DNA from: Sanguibacter sp. HDW7
GTDB taxonomy: Bacteria > Actinomycetota > Actinomycetes > Actinomycetales > Cellulomonadaceae
Length of the DNA stretch: 64,000 nt
Reading direction: 5' to 3'
NCBI RefSeq assembly: GCF_011300875.1
Contig: NZ_CP049862.1
Span: 2,294,001-2,358,000 of the forward strand
Part shown: positions 44,369-52,226 of the stretch, piece after piece
Position numbering within the stretch: position 1 is the stretch's first letter
How the letters are laid out: each line of letters opens with the position of its first letter
The notes under the pieces: generated by a model
The model's input: only the letters and a program-made list of their open reading frames with translations
What the model was told of the DNA's origin: nothing
Databases searched by the model: none
Position numbers and translations under genes: made by a program

Positions 44369-45309
44369 CGACCACCACCGACGCCCCTGCCGCGCAGGCC
44401 GCGCCGTACACCCTCAGCCACCTCGACCAGCTCGAGTCCGAGGCGATCCACATCATCCGTGAGGTCGTCGCCGAGTTCGAGCGCCCTGCGCTGCTCTTCT
44501 CGGGCGGCAAGGACTCCGTCGTCATGCTCCACCTCGCCGCCAAGGCGTTCTGGCCGGCGCCCGTGCCCTTCCCCGTCGTCCACGTCGACACGGGCCACAA
44601 CTTCCCCGAGGTCCTCGCGTACCGCGACGCCGAGGTCGAGCGGCTCGGCCTGCGCCTCGTCGTCGCGTCCGTGCAGGACTACCTCGACGACGGTCGCCTC
44701 CAGGAGCGTGCCGACGGCACGCGCAACCCCCTGCAGACGCAGCCGCTGCTCGACGCGATCTCCGGCGGCCGCTTCGACGCCGTCTTCGGCGGCGGCCGAC
44801 GCGACGAGGAGAAGGCGCGCGCCAAGGAGCGCGTGCTGTCGCTGCGCGACGAGTTCGGTCAGTGGGACCCGCGCAACCAGCGGCCCGAGCTGTGGAACCT
44901 CTACAACGGCCGGCACCGCCCGGGCGAGCACGTCCGCGCGTTCCCGCTGTCGAACTGGACCGAGCTCGACGTGTGGCGCTACATCGAGCGCGAGAACATC
45001 GCGCTGCCCGGCCTCTACTACGCGCACGAGCGCGAGGTCTTCGACCGCGACGGCATGCTCCTCGCCGTCGGACCGTACTCCGCCCCGCGCTCGGACGCCG
45101 AGGCGGCGTCCGTCCGCACCGAGGTCGTCCGCTACCGGACCGTCGGCGACATGTCGTGCACCGGCGCCGTCTCGTCCGACGCTGTCACGGTCGCCGACGT
45201 CATCGCCGAGGTCGCCACGACCCGCATCACCGAGCGCGGCGCGACCCGCGCCGACGACCGGATCTCCGAGGCCGCCATGGAGGACCGCAAGAAGGAGGGG
45301 TACTTCTGA
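44365..45309 (+). CDS. cysD: Sulfate adenylyltransferase subunit 2
   Basis: Catalytic subunit that makes APS from sulfate and ATP. The 314-residue PP-loop ATPase has SGGKDS at 46-51, HVDTGHNFPEV, and the C-terminal GDMSCTGAVSSDA and ERGATRADDRISEAAMEDRK segments of CysD. It overlaps the cysH stop by 4 bp and is followed after 55 bp by cysN, the GTPase partner that drives the reaction. Confidence 0.96.
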   Translation: MTTTTDAPAAQAAPYTLSHLDQLESEAIHIIREVVAEFERPALLFSGGKDSVVMLHLAAKAFWPAPVPFPVVHVDTGHNFPEVLAYRDAEVERLGLRLVVASVQDYLDDGRLQERADGTRNPLQTQPLLDAISGGRFDAVFGGGRRDEEKARAKERVLSLRDEFGQWDPRNQRPELWNLYNGRHRPGEHVRAFPLSNWTELDVWRYIERENIALPGLYYAHEREVFDRDGMLLAVGPYSAPRSDAEAASVRTEVVRYRTVGDMSCTGAVSSDAVTVADVIAEVATTRITERGATRADDRISEAAMEDRKKEGYF

Positions 45310-45364
45310 TGCTCCGCTCCCCCATCGCGTCCCCTGTCTCGCCCGCCCGCAAGGAGATCCTCCC

Positions 45365-46696
45365 GTGAGCACCGCCACCCTCCCCGCGTCCGCGACGCTC
45401 CTGCGTCTCGCGACGGCCGGCTCGGTCGACGACGGCAAGTCGACGCTCGTCGGCCGCCTGCTGTTCGACTCGAAGTCCGTCCTCGCCGACCAGCTCGACG
45501 CCGTCGAGCGCGTCTCGCGCGACCGCGGCCTCGAGGGCGCCGACCTCGCGCTCCTCACCGACGGCCTGCGCGCCGAGCGCGAGCAGGGCATCACGATCGA
45601 CGTCGCCTACCGCTACTTCGCGACCGCGCGGCGCGCGTTCGTCCTCGCCGACTGCCCCGGGCACGTCCAGTACACGCGCAACACCGTGACGGGCGCGTCG
45701 ACCGCCGACGCCGTCGTCCTGCTCATCGACGCACGCAAGGGCCTGCTCGAGCAGACCCGCCGCCACCTCGCCGTCGCCTCGCTGCTGCGCGTGCCCCACG
45801 TCGTCGTCGCCGTCAACAAGATCGACCTCGTCGACTACTCGGCCGAGCGCTACGCCGAGCTCGCCGCCGAGATCCGCGCCACGGCCGCCGACCTCGGCGT
45901 GCCGGCGATCCACACGGTTCCCGTGAGCGCGCTCGTCGGCGACAACGTCGTCGACCGGTCGGCCGCGACGCCGTGGTACGACGGTCCGAGCCTTCTCGAG
46001 CTCCTCGAGGACCTCCCGGTCGGCGAGGACGTCGCGGCGCAGCACCTGCGCTTCCCCGTCCAGGTCGTCCTGCGCCCCCAGGGCGCCGCACGCGACCCGC
46101 TGCACGTCGACTACCGCGGCTACGCGGGCCAGATCGCCGAGGGCGTCGTGCGTCCCGGCGACGAGGTCGTCGTGCTCCCTTCGGGGAAGCGCACGCTCGT
46201 CGAGGCGATCGACACGGCCGACGGGCCGCTCGCCGAGGCCTTCGCGGGGCAGTCCGTCACGCTGCGGCTCACCGACGAGATCGACATCGCCCGTGGGGAC
46301 CAGATCGTCGCCGCCACCGACGTCCCCGCGCTCACGCAGGACGTCACCGCGACCCTCGCGTGGCTCGGCGAGAATCCGCTGCGCCCCGGCCAGCGCGTGC
46401 TCGTCAAGCACACGACGAAGGTCGTCCAGGCGATCGTCCGCGACGTCGTCGGTCGCCTCGACCTCGACGCCGCGCACCTCGTGCCCGGCGACGCGCTCGA
46501 GCTCAACGACATCGGTCGGGTCCAGCTGCGACTCGCGGCGCCGATCCCCGCCGAGGAGTACGTCGACCACCGGCGCACGGGCGCTTTCTGCGTCATCGAC
46601 CCCGCCGACGGGCGCACGCTCGCCGCAGGCATGGTCGGCGACGCGCTCGCCGCCGCACGTTTCCCCGGCGACCGTCCGGTCGACTTCGCGATCTGA
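45365..46696 (+). CDS. cysN: Sulfate adenylyltransferase subunit 1 (GTPase)
   Basis: EF-Tu-like GTPase of 443 residues that couples GTP hydrolysis to APS formation by CysD. G1 is GSVDDGKSTL, G2 EQGITIDVAYRYF, G3 DCPGHVQYTRN and G4 NKIDL. The C-terminal kinase domain (CysC) found fused in some bacteria is absent, so sulfate is activated only to APS, matching the APS-type CysH. The GTG at 45365 has AAGGAG 8 nt upstream. It is the last gene of the operon; a 16-bp hairpin follows 7 bp after the stop. Confidence 0.96.
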   Translation: MSTATLPASATLLRLATAGSVDDGKSTLVGRLLFDSKSVLADQLDAVERVSRDRGLEGADLALLTDGLRAEREQGITIDVAYRYFATARRAFVLADCPGHVQYTRNTVTGASTADAVVLLIDARKGLLEQTRRHLAVASLLRVPHVVVAVNKIDLVDYSAERYAELAAEIRATAADLGVPAIHTVPVSALVGDNVVDRSAATPWYDGPSLLELLEDLPVGEDVAAQHLRFPVQVVLRPQGAARDPLHVDYRGYAGQIAEGVVRPGDEVVVLPSGKRTLVEAIDTADGPLAEAFAGQSVTLRLTDEIDIARGDQIVAATDVPALTQDVTATLAWLGENPLRPGQRVLVKHTTKVVQAIVRDVVGRLDLDAAHLVPGDALELNDIGRVQLRLAAPIPAEEYVDHRRTGAFCVIDPADGRTLAAGMVGDALAAARFPGDRPVDFAI

Positions 46697-46703
46697 GCGC
46701 ACG

Positions 46704-46740
46704 CACCCTGGCGCGGCCCCGGCCGGGCCGCGCCGGGGTG
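46704..46740 (+). terminator. Terminator after cysN
   Basis: 16-bp arms at 46704-46719 and 46725-46740 (one G:T pair), loop CGGCC. Confidence 0.8.
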
Positions 46741-46797
46741 TCGTCGTCGGGAGCTGGTCCCTCGGACTGCGCGTCGGGGTGCCGGTCGCCGGGCCTG

Positions 46798-46864
46798 CGA
46801 GATAGTCCTCTGCGCGCGACCTAGGACTCCCGCCGTCCTAGGTCGGGCGCAGAGTACTATCTCG
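46798..46864. repeat. 30-bp-arm palindrome with CGAGATAG ends
   Basis: The arms at 46798-46827 and 46835-46864 match at 28 of 30 positions around a 7-nt loop. The outer ends read CGAGATAGT.CTCTGCGC and the inner ends CGACCTAGGAC. The outer 8-mer is shared with the repeat cluster at 41543-41614, on the opposite side of the cys operon. Confidence 0.8.
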
Positions 46865-47023
46865 GCGACGGCGACCGTCCCGGCGCGCGTCCGGCTGGGC
46901 CGACGCACGCACGGGTGGGCAGTCGTGCAGCTTGCCGGGGCACGGCCCGACGGGCCGTCATGCGGTCGAAACCTCGCGGTCGGTAGGATCACGGACGCCC
47001 GACCAACCGACCTCGGAGGCACC

Positions 47024-48307
47024 GTGGACACCTCGACCACCGACCCCGCCTACCCGCTGACGCTCCGCGTCGCCGGTCGCCGCTGCGTCGTCGTCGGCGC
47101 CGGGCCCGTCGGGACCCGGCGCGCGCTCGCGCTCGTCCGCGCGGGTGCGGTCGTCACGGTCGTCGCGCCCGTCGCGAGCGCCGACGTCCGTGGTGCCGCC
47201 GCACGGGGCGAGCTCACCTGGGAGCAGCGGCCGTACGCGACGGGCGACCTCGCCGACGCCTGGGTCGCGCACACCGCGACCGGCGTGCGTGCGATCGACG
47301 AGGCCGTCTCCGCCGACGCCGAGGCCGCTCGCGTGTGGCTCGGCCGCGCGGACGACCGCACCCGCTCGAGCCTCTGGTCACCTGCAGTCGCCCGCATCGA
47401 CGACATCACCGTGACCGTCGGCGCCGGCGGCGACCCCCGCCGCGCCATGGAGCTGCGCGACAAGATCGCGGGGGCCCTGCGCGAGGGCACGATCAGTGCC
47501 CCGCGCCACCGCGCCGCCGCGAGCACGACGCCGTCGCCGCTCTCCGCCGTGCCGCCGGCCGAGCCCGTCCCCGCACCTCCCGGCGTCGGCTCGGTCGCGC
47601 TCGTCGGCGGCGGCCCCGGCGATCCCGGCCTCCTCACGCTCCGCGCCGCGGAGATGCTCGCGCAGGCCGACGTCGTCGTCCTCGACCGCCTCGCCCCGCG
47701 CGCCGCGCTCGAGCACGCGCGCGACGACGTCGAGGTCGTCGACGTCGGCAAGACCGCCGGCACGCACCCCGTGCCGCAGGAGGCCATCAACGCGCTGCTC
47801 GTCGAACGCGCTCTCGCGGGCCGCAGGGTCGTACGGCTCAAGGGGGGCGACCCCTACGTCTTCGGCCGCGGCGGCGAGGAGCTCGACGCCTGCGCGGCGG
47901 CGGGCGTGCCCGTCGAGGTCGTCCCCGGCGTGACGAGCGCGATCTCGGTGCTCGCAGCCGCCGGCATCCCCGTCACCCACCGCGGGCTCTCGCGCGGCTT
48001 CACCGTGCTCACGGGTCACGACGACCTCGGCACCGTGCCCGACGCCGCCGACCACACCCTCGTCCTCCTCATGGGTCTCGGCCGCCTCGCGACGACCGCC
48101 GCAGAGCTCGTCGCCCGCGGCCGCGACCCGCGCACGCCCGCCGCCGTCCTCGAGGACGGCTTCGGACCGCGCGCCCGCACGACGCTCGGCACGCTCGCGA
48201 CGATCGGCGAGATCGCCGTCGCCGCCGGGGTGCGCGCGCCGGCCATCACCGTCGTCGGTCCCGTCGTCACGCGCGCACCGGGGTGGGCGCACACGTCCGA
48301 CGGCTGA
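47024..48307 (+). CDS. cysG: Siroheme synthase CysG: precorrin-2 dehydrogenase fused to uroporphyrinogen-III C-methyltransferase
   Basis: Provides siroheme for the sulfite reductase encoded upstream. The 427-residue protein has an N-terminal NAD-binding CysG-B-like part (about 8-160; CVVVGAGPVGTRRALALVRAG, RSSLWSPAVARIDDITVTVGAGGDPRRA), a Pro/Ala linker, and the SAM-dependent methyltransferase (about 185-425; VGGGPGDPGLLTLRAAEML, VRLKGGDPYVFGRGGEE, VPGVTSAISVLAAAGIPVTHR). The ferrochelatase function of the first part is inferred, and the usual TDD-type segment is replaced by AHTATGVRAID. The GTG at 47024 has CGGAGG 7 nt upstream; TAGGAT at 46984 may be its -10. Confidence 0.9.
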   Translation: MDTSTTDPAYPLTLRVAGRRCVVVGAGPVGTRRALALVRAGAVVTVVAPVASADVRGAAARGELTWEQRPYATGDLADAWVAHTATGVRAIDEAVSADAEAARVWLGRADDRTRSSLWSPAVARIDDITVTVGAGGDPRRAMELRDKIAGALREGTISAPRHRAAASTTPSPLSAVPPAEPVPAPPGVGSVALVGGGPGDPGLLTLRAAEMLAQADVVVLDRLAPRAALEHARDDVEVVDVGKTAGTHPVPQEAINALLVERALAGRRVVRLKGGDPYVFGRGGEELDACAAAGVPVEVVPGVTSAISVLAAAGIPVTHRGLSRGFTVLTGHDDLGTVPDAADHTLVLLMGLGRLATTAAELVARGRDPRTPAAVLEDGFGPRARTTLGTLATIGEIAVAAGVRAPAITVVGPVVTRAPGWAHTSDG

Positions 48308-48312
48308 GTCTC

Positions 48313-48330
48313 GCCGACCGATCGGTCGGC
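48313..48330. terminator. Short palindrome between convergent genes
   Basis: GCCGACCGATCGGTCGGC is fully self-complementary, 6 bp past the cysG stop and facing a convergent gene. With no loop it can form only a 7-bp stem, so it is a weak terminator or a protein site. Confidence 0.4.
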
Positions 48331-48411
48331 CGTCGGCACCGCAACCAGCGAGGCGGATCGCGACCCACCTGCCGTCGAGCCGTCATGCCGGCGCATGCTC
48401 GCCGACGGCGC

Positions 48412-49308
48412 TCAGACCGTCGCGGCGCTCCGCGGCGTCACGGCCGAGAGCTCCGCGAGCAGCTCCGCGGTCCTCAGCGCAGGACGGTCGAAGCACTCCC
48501 CGAGCCGCACCCAGTCGCCCAGCAGCGTGCGCGTCTGCGCGGCGTGCCGACCGAAGTGGTCGCGCGCGTACGCATCGACGTCGAACGGCGTCACACGATG
48601 CAGGAGCCTGAGGACCGACGCGACGACCGGCGCAGCAGCCCGCGCGGGCGTACCGCCGTACGCGGCCGCGAGCGCCTCCCCCGACTCGCGTACGACCGCG
48701 ACGACGCGACGCGCGTCCGCCGCGGCCCGCCGACGGTCCCAGCCGTGCCGCTCGAGCATCGCGACGGTCGCCATGGGCACGACCGCGGCGTGCAGCGGCG
48801 CGAACGCCGGCACGTCCTTGAGGCGCAGACGGTGCGGGTCGAGCGCCTCGCGCAGCATGTCGGCGGCCTCGCCCGCGAGCCCGACGCCCGCGCCGCCCGG
48901 CTGCCACCAGCGCACCGCGTCGCGGCCCTGCGCGAGGAAGCCCGGGGCGACGAGGCCCCACGGGCGCCCGTCGGCCGCGTGCGCGAGCGCGTCGGCCTCC
49001 GACGGGACCTGCGTGACGGACGCGAGCGCCGCGCGCGGCGACGCCGCTAGAAGCGACTCGAGCGCCGTCGCGTCGACGGGAGCGGTCGTGAGGACGACGT
49101 CCCACTCGCGTGCCGCAGCCTCGGCGAGCGGCAGGGTGAGGACCGTCGTGCGACCGGACCGGCGCGGCCGGCGGCGGTGACGGGCGACGTCGAGGGCGAG
49201 CGTGCCCGGGGCGTCGTCACGCGTCGCGAGGACGACGTCGGTCGTGCGCCGGGCGGAGGCCGCAAGGACCTGGGCGACCGGACCGCGGCCGACTAGAAGG
49301 AGCTTCAC
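48412..49308 (-). CDS. Ketopantoate reductase-like NAD(P)-dependent dehydrogenase
   Basis: Protein of 298 residues with a 6-phosphogluconate-dehydrogenase-like fold. The Rossmann glycine loop is LLLVGRGPVAQVLA at the very start, and the middle (APVDATALESLLA, then VTQVPSEADAL) follows ApbA/PanE order. The catalytic Lys and the Asn-x3-N motif of true ketopantoate reductases are not evident, so the substrate is open. The C-terminal domain is helical. Start GTG, with AGGAC immediately upstream. It is convergent with cysG and follows fdxA on the same strand. Confidence 0.7.
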   Translation of the reverse strand: MKLLLVGRGPVAQVLAASARRTTDVVLATRDDAPGTLALDVARHRRRPRRSGRTTVLTLPLAEAAAREWDVVLTTAPVDATALESLLAASPRAALASVTQVPSEADALAHAADGRPWGLVAPGFLAQGRDAVRWWQPGGAGVGLAGEAADMLREALDPHRLRLKDVPAFAPLHAAVVPMATVAMLERHGWDRRRAAADARRVVAVVRESGEALAAAYGGTPARAAAPVVASVLRLLHRVTPFDVDAYARDHFGRHAAQTRTLLGDWVRLGECFDRPALRTAELLAELSAVTPRSAATV

Positions 49309-49412
49309 GTCCTGATCGTCCGCCTCGTCCGGCACCGTGCGCGCGACGTTCCGAGATACGGGACCGGGCCGTCGTCGCAGCGGCCTATCGCCCTCGGGAA
49401 CGTCGCGGAACG

Positions 49413-49450
49413 GCAGGAGCCGGGTCGTCGTCCGACGACCCGGCTCCTGC
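49413..49450 (-). terminator. Terminator after fdxA
   Basis: 17-bp perfect stem, 49413-49429 with 49434-49450 (GCAGGAGCCGGGTCGTC and its complement), 30 bp after the ferredoxin stop. Confidence 0.85.
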
Positions 49451-49480
49451 GACCGGTCCCAGCGCCCCGCAGGGCGCGGC

Positions 49481-49801
49481 TCACTCGCCCTGGGGCGGGA
49501 GCGCCTCGATGAGCGGGTGGTCCATGTCGATGAGGCCCATCTTCGCGGCGCCGCCGGGCGAGCCCAGCGTGTCGAAGAAGTGCACGTTCGCGCCGTAGTA
49601 GTCGCTCCACTCCTCCGGGACGTCGTCCTCGTAGTAGATGGCCTCGACAGGGCACACCGGCTCGCACGCGCCGCAGTCGACGCACTCGTCCGGGTGGATG
49701 TAGAGCGAACGGTTGCCCTCGTAGATGCAGTCGACGGGACACTCCTCGACGCACGCCTTGTCCTTGACGTCGACACAGGGCTGCGCGATCACATACGTCA
49801 C
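49481..49801 (-). CDS. fdxA: Seven-iron ferredoxin FdxA (3Fe-4S + 4Fe-4S)
   Basis: Electron carrier of 106 residues. The N-terminal cluster motif C-x7-C-x3-CP (CVDVKDKACVEECPVDC) has a spacing that favours a 3Fe-4S site, and the second motif CVDCGACEPVCP binds 4Fe-4S. The acidic C-terminal extension is typical of actinobacterial FdxA. It is a candidate electron donor to the nearby ferredoxin-dependent sulfite reductase. The GTG start is preceded by GAGGAGG about 9 nt upstream. Confidence 0.95.
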   Translation of the reverse strand: MTYVIAQPCVDVKDKACVEECPVDCIYEGNRSLYIHPDECVDCGACEPVCPVEAIYYEDDVPEEWSDYYGANVHFFDTLGSPGGAAKMGLIDMDHPLIEALPPQGE

Positions 49802-49894
49802 GGTCCGACCTCCTCAAAAGTTCTCGCCCCAGTATCCCCTGTCAACGGGGCCGCCGGGACACCATCGGGGCAGCGTCCCGCGTGGTGGGCGTCC

Positions 49895-49900
49895 TAGACT
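49895..49900 (+). promoter_or_regulatory. Leaderless-type -10 box (TAGACT) of the small SH3-like gene
   Basis: TAGACT ends exactly 6 nt before the GTG at 49907. No Shine-Dalgarno sequence is present. Confidence 0.5.
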
Positions 49901-49906
49901 CGGGCC

Positions 49907-50179
49907 GTGACCTCCGCAGACCTTCCTCCGTGGCGCGAGTGGGCCGTCGGGACGCGTGTCATGGTGCGCCGGACGCTCGCGGACGACGCGCACCGCTACA
50001 CCGACGTCCTCGGCGAGATCGTCCGGACCGACGCGAGCGGCCTCGTGCTTCGCACCCGCACGGGTGACGAGGTCGAGGTACCGGGCGACGAGATCGCGAT
50101 CGGCAAGCCGGTCCCGCCGCCCCCGGCGAGGCGCCGCCCCCGCCGCTCCCCCGACGAGCCGGCCCCTACCGACCCGTAG
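49907..50179 (+). CDS. Small stand-alone SH3-like protein (Rv0428c N-terminal-like)
   Basis: Protein of 90 residues. The first ~68 (WREWAVGTRVMVRRTL, then YTDVLGEIVRTDASGLVLRT, ending VPGDEIAIGKPVP) resemble the SH3-like N-terminal domain of mycobacterial Rv0428c-type acetyltransferases, which here is not followed by a GNAT domain. A Pro/Arg-rich tail ends the protein. The role is unknown; nucleic-acid or protein binding is conceivable. It has a leaderless start and is divergent from fdxA, convergent with tyrA. Confidence 0.72.
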   Translation: MTSADLPPWREWAVGTRVMVRRTLADDAHRYTDVLGEIVRTDASGLVLRTRTGDEVEVPGDEIAIGKPVPPPPARRRPRRSPDEPAPTDP

Positions 50180-50233
50180 CACCCCTGCACACTCGGGATC
50201 GTGCAACGGTGCGACGAGTCGCGAGAGGTGGGG

Positions 50234-51301
50234 TCAGGGGGTCGTGAGGGTGACGGCGCTCGTACGCTCGTCTGCTCCGACCACGAGGGACGTCGGGCGG
50301 GAGAGGAGCTCCGCACGCCACGTCGACTCTTCGAGCGTCAGCGTCGTGCGGGCGTCGTCCGGTCCCGCGACACGGGCCCCGGCACGCACGGCGGCCGCCT
50401 CGTCGAAGAACGCCCCCACCGGCGCGCCCGCGTCGAGCGCGTCGGCGAGCGCCGCAAGCTCCGCAGCAGCCCGCCGCAGGACGGGCGCGACCGCCGCCGC
50501 GTTGTCCGTCACCATCGCCTCCGTACGTCGCGGGTGCGTGCCCGCGACGCGCGTGCCGTCGCGGAACGAGCCCGCAGCGAGCGCGAGCGCGAGGTCCGTG
50601 ACGTCCGAGCCGCCCACGAGCCGCAGCAGCTCGCTCGCGACGACGTGCGGCACGTGGCTGACGAGCGCGACGGCCTCGTCGTGCACCGCGGGCGTCGTCA
50701 CACGCACGACGCCGCCGAGCGGACCCGTGACGAGCTCCGCGACCCGGCAGAACGCGTCGAGCCGCGTGTCGTCCTCAAGCGTGAGCGCCCACCGGGCACC
50801 GTCGAGCAGCGACGCATCAGACGCCGCGTAGCCGGCCTGCTCCGTGCCCGCCATGGGGTGCGCGCCGACGAAGCGCGACGCGAGACCCGCCTCGCGCACG
50901 ACGCGCGCGACGGCGCCCTTGACCGAGCCCGCGTCCGTGACGACGGTCCCACCACGCACGTGCGCCGCGACCTCGCGCGCGACGTCGGCCATCGCCCGCA
51001 GGGGTGGCGCAAGCAGCAGCACGTCTGGCTCCGCCACGCAGAGCTCGGCGATCGTGCGCGCGGGCACGACGCCGTCGGCCGCCGCGGCCTCGAGCGCCGG
51101 CAGCGACGGGTTCCACGCGTGCACCTCGACGCCCTGGGCGACGAGACGCCGCGCGACCGAACCGCCGATGAGCCCGAGCGAGACGACGCCGACGCGCCGT
51201 ACACCGACCGCCGACGAGCCGGCGCTCGGCACGTCGCGAGCCAGCACGTCGCGAGCCAGCGGATCGCGGGGCGGCACGCCGTCCTGCGCTTCCCCGCTCA
51301 C
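50234..51301 (-). CDS. tyrA: Prephenate dehydrogenase
   Basis: Tyrosine branch: oxidative decarboxylation of prephenate to 4-hydroxyphenylpyruvate with NAD(P)+. Of 355 residues, the Rossmann loop is VGVVSLGLIGGSVARRL (about 34-50). The conserved DAGSVKGAV and GAHPMAGTEQAGYAA carry the catalytic His, and VSHVPHVVASELL follows. Unlike many actinobacterial TyrA, no C-terminal ACT domain is obvious. The start GTG overlaps the pheA stop by 4 bp. A 15-residue duplicated LARDV stretch sits at the N-terminus. Confidence 0.93.
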   Translation of the reverse strand: MSGEAQDGVPPRDPLARDVLARDVPSAGSSAVGVRRVGVVSLGLIGGSVARRLVAQGVEVHAWNPSLPALEAAAADGVVPARTIAELCVAEPDVLLLAPPLRAMADVAREVAAHVRGGTVVTDAGSVKGAVARVVREAGLASRFVGAHPMAGTEQAGYAASDASLLDGARWALTLEDDTRLDAFCRVAELVTGPLGGVVRVTTPAVHDEAVALVSHVPHVVASELLRLVGGSDVTDLALALAAGSFRDGTRVAGTHPRRTEAMVTDNAAAVAPVLRRAAAELAALADALDAGAPVGAFFDEAAAVRAGARVAGPDDARTTLTLEESTWRAELLSRPTSLVVGADERTSAVTLTTP

Positions 51302-52218
51302 CACAGCAGCTCCCGGGCGACAGTCGCGTCGTCGGACCCTGCGCGCACCGAGCCCGCCGGCACGCGCGACGTGTCGAAGCCCGCGTCCGTCCCCGCCCGT
51401 GCCGGGAAGACGCCGAGCGTCTTGAGCGAGTCTCCTGCGCCGAGCAGCTGCGCGAGCAGCGCGCGCACGTGCGGCTCCCACGGCGCGCCGTCGAGCGTCA
51501 CGACGAAGACGTACGTGCCCTCCTGCGCCTTGAGCGGCCGCGTGATGAGGGACGACATGTTGACGCCCCGCTCGCCGAACGCCGCCGTGATGCGCGCGAG
51601 GACGCCCGGCCCGATCTCGTGCGGCGTGATCGCGAGCATCATGCGCCACGACACGCTCTCGTCGTGCCGCGACGCGAGCTCGGTGCGCGCCGCCTCGCGG
51701 TCCGTCACGAGGAGGAAGCGCGTGCGCGCGCCCGCGAAGTCCTGCACGCCCGTCGCGAGCGTCGTGAGCCCGTAGAGCTCCCCGCACAGCGCCGGCCCGA
51801 GCGCGACCTGGTGCGGCTGCACGTCCCGGCACGCCGCCGCGTTCGACGACGCCGGCACGGCCGTGAGCCCTCGCGCCGCGATCCACGCTGCGCACTGCGC
51901 GAGCCCGTGGGGGTGGGCCGTCACCTCCGTGGGCGACACCGCCGACGGGTGCGTGAACGCGTCGAACGCGACCTCGACGGTCACCTCGTCGACTGCGACG
52001 ACGTCGCGCGCCGCGACGATCGCGTCGAGCGACGGCACGACGTACCCTTCGACCGAGCTCTCGATCGCGACGACTCCCGCGTCCGCGCGACCCGTCGCGA
52101 CGTCGTCGTAGACGTCCGTGACGAGCGGACGCGGGACGGGCGTGCCACGCGCGGGAAGCGCGAGCGCCGCCGCGTGCGTGAAGGTCCCCTCGGGGCCGAG
52201 GTACGCGAGCGAGGCCAC
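51298..52218 (-). CDS. pheA: Prephenate dehydratase with ACT domain
   Basis: Phenylalanine branch: prephenate to phenylpyruvate. The protein has 306 residues: a catalytic PDT domain (AYLGPEGTFTHAAAL at the start, VVAIESSVEGYV, and the TRF motif in GARTRFLLV) and an ACT domain (about 200-275; MMLAITPHEIGPGVLARITA, SSLITRPLK) for phenylalanine feedback. The GTG at 52218 has GAGGG 8 nt upstream. It overlaps tyrA by 4 bp and follows an ACT-domain gene by 8 bp, so the three probably form one operon. Confidence 0.95.
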   Translation of the reverse strand: MASLAYLGPEGTFTHAAALALPARGTPVPRPLVTDVYDDVATGRADAGVVAIESSVEGYVVPSLDAIVAARDVVAVDEVTVEVAFDAFTHPSAVSPTEVTAHPHGLAQCAAWIAARGLTAVPASSNAAACRDVQPHQVALGPALCGELYGLTTLATGVQDFAGARTRFLLVTDREAARTELASRHDESVSWRMMLAITPHEIGPGVLARITAAFGERGVNMSSLITRPLKAQEGTYVFVVTLDGAPWEPHVRALLAQLLGAGDSLKTLGVFPARAGTDAGFDTSRVPAGSVRAGSDDATVARELLW

Positions 52219-52226
52219 GGGAGCCC

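Noticed and set aside
51238-51262. Direct repeat GCACGTCGCGAGCCA
   Set aside because: It encodes the duplicated LARDV in the TyrA N-terminus; two copies only, not a mobile or CRISPR repeat.
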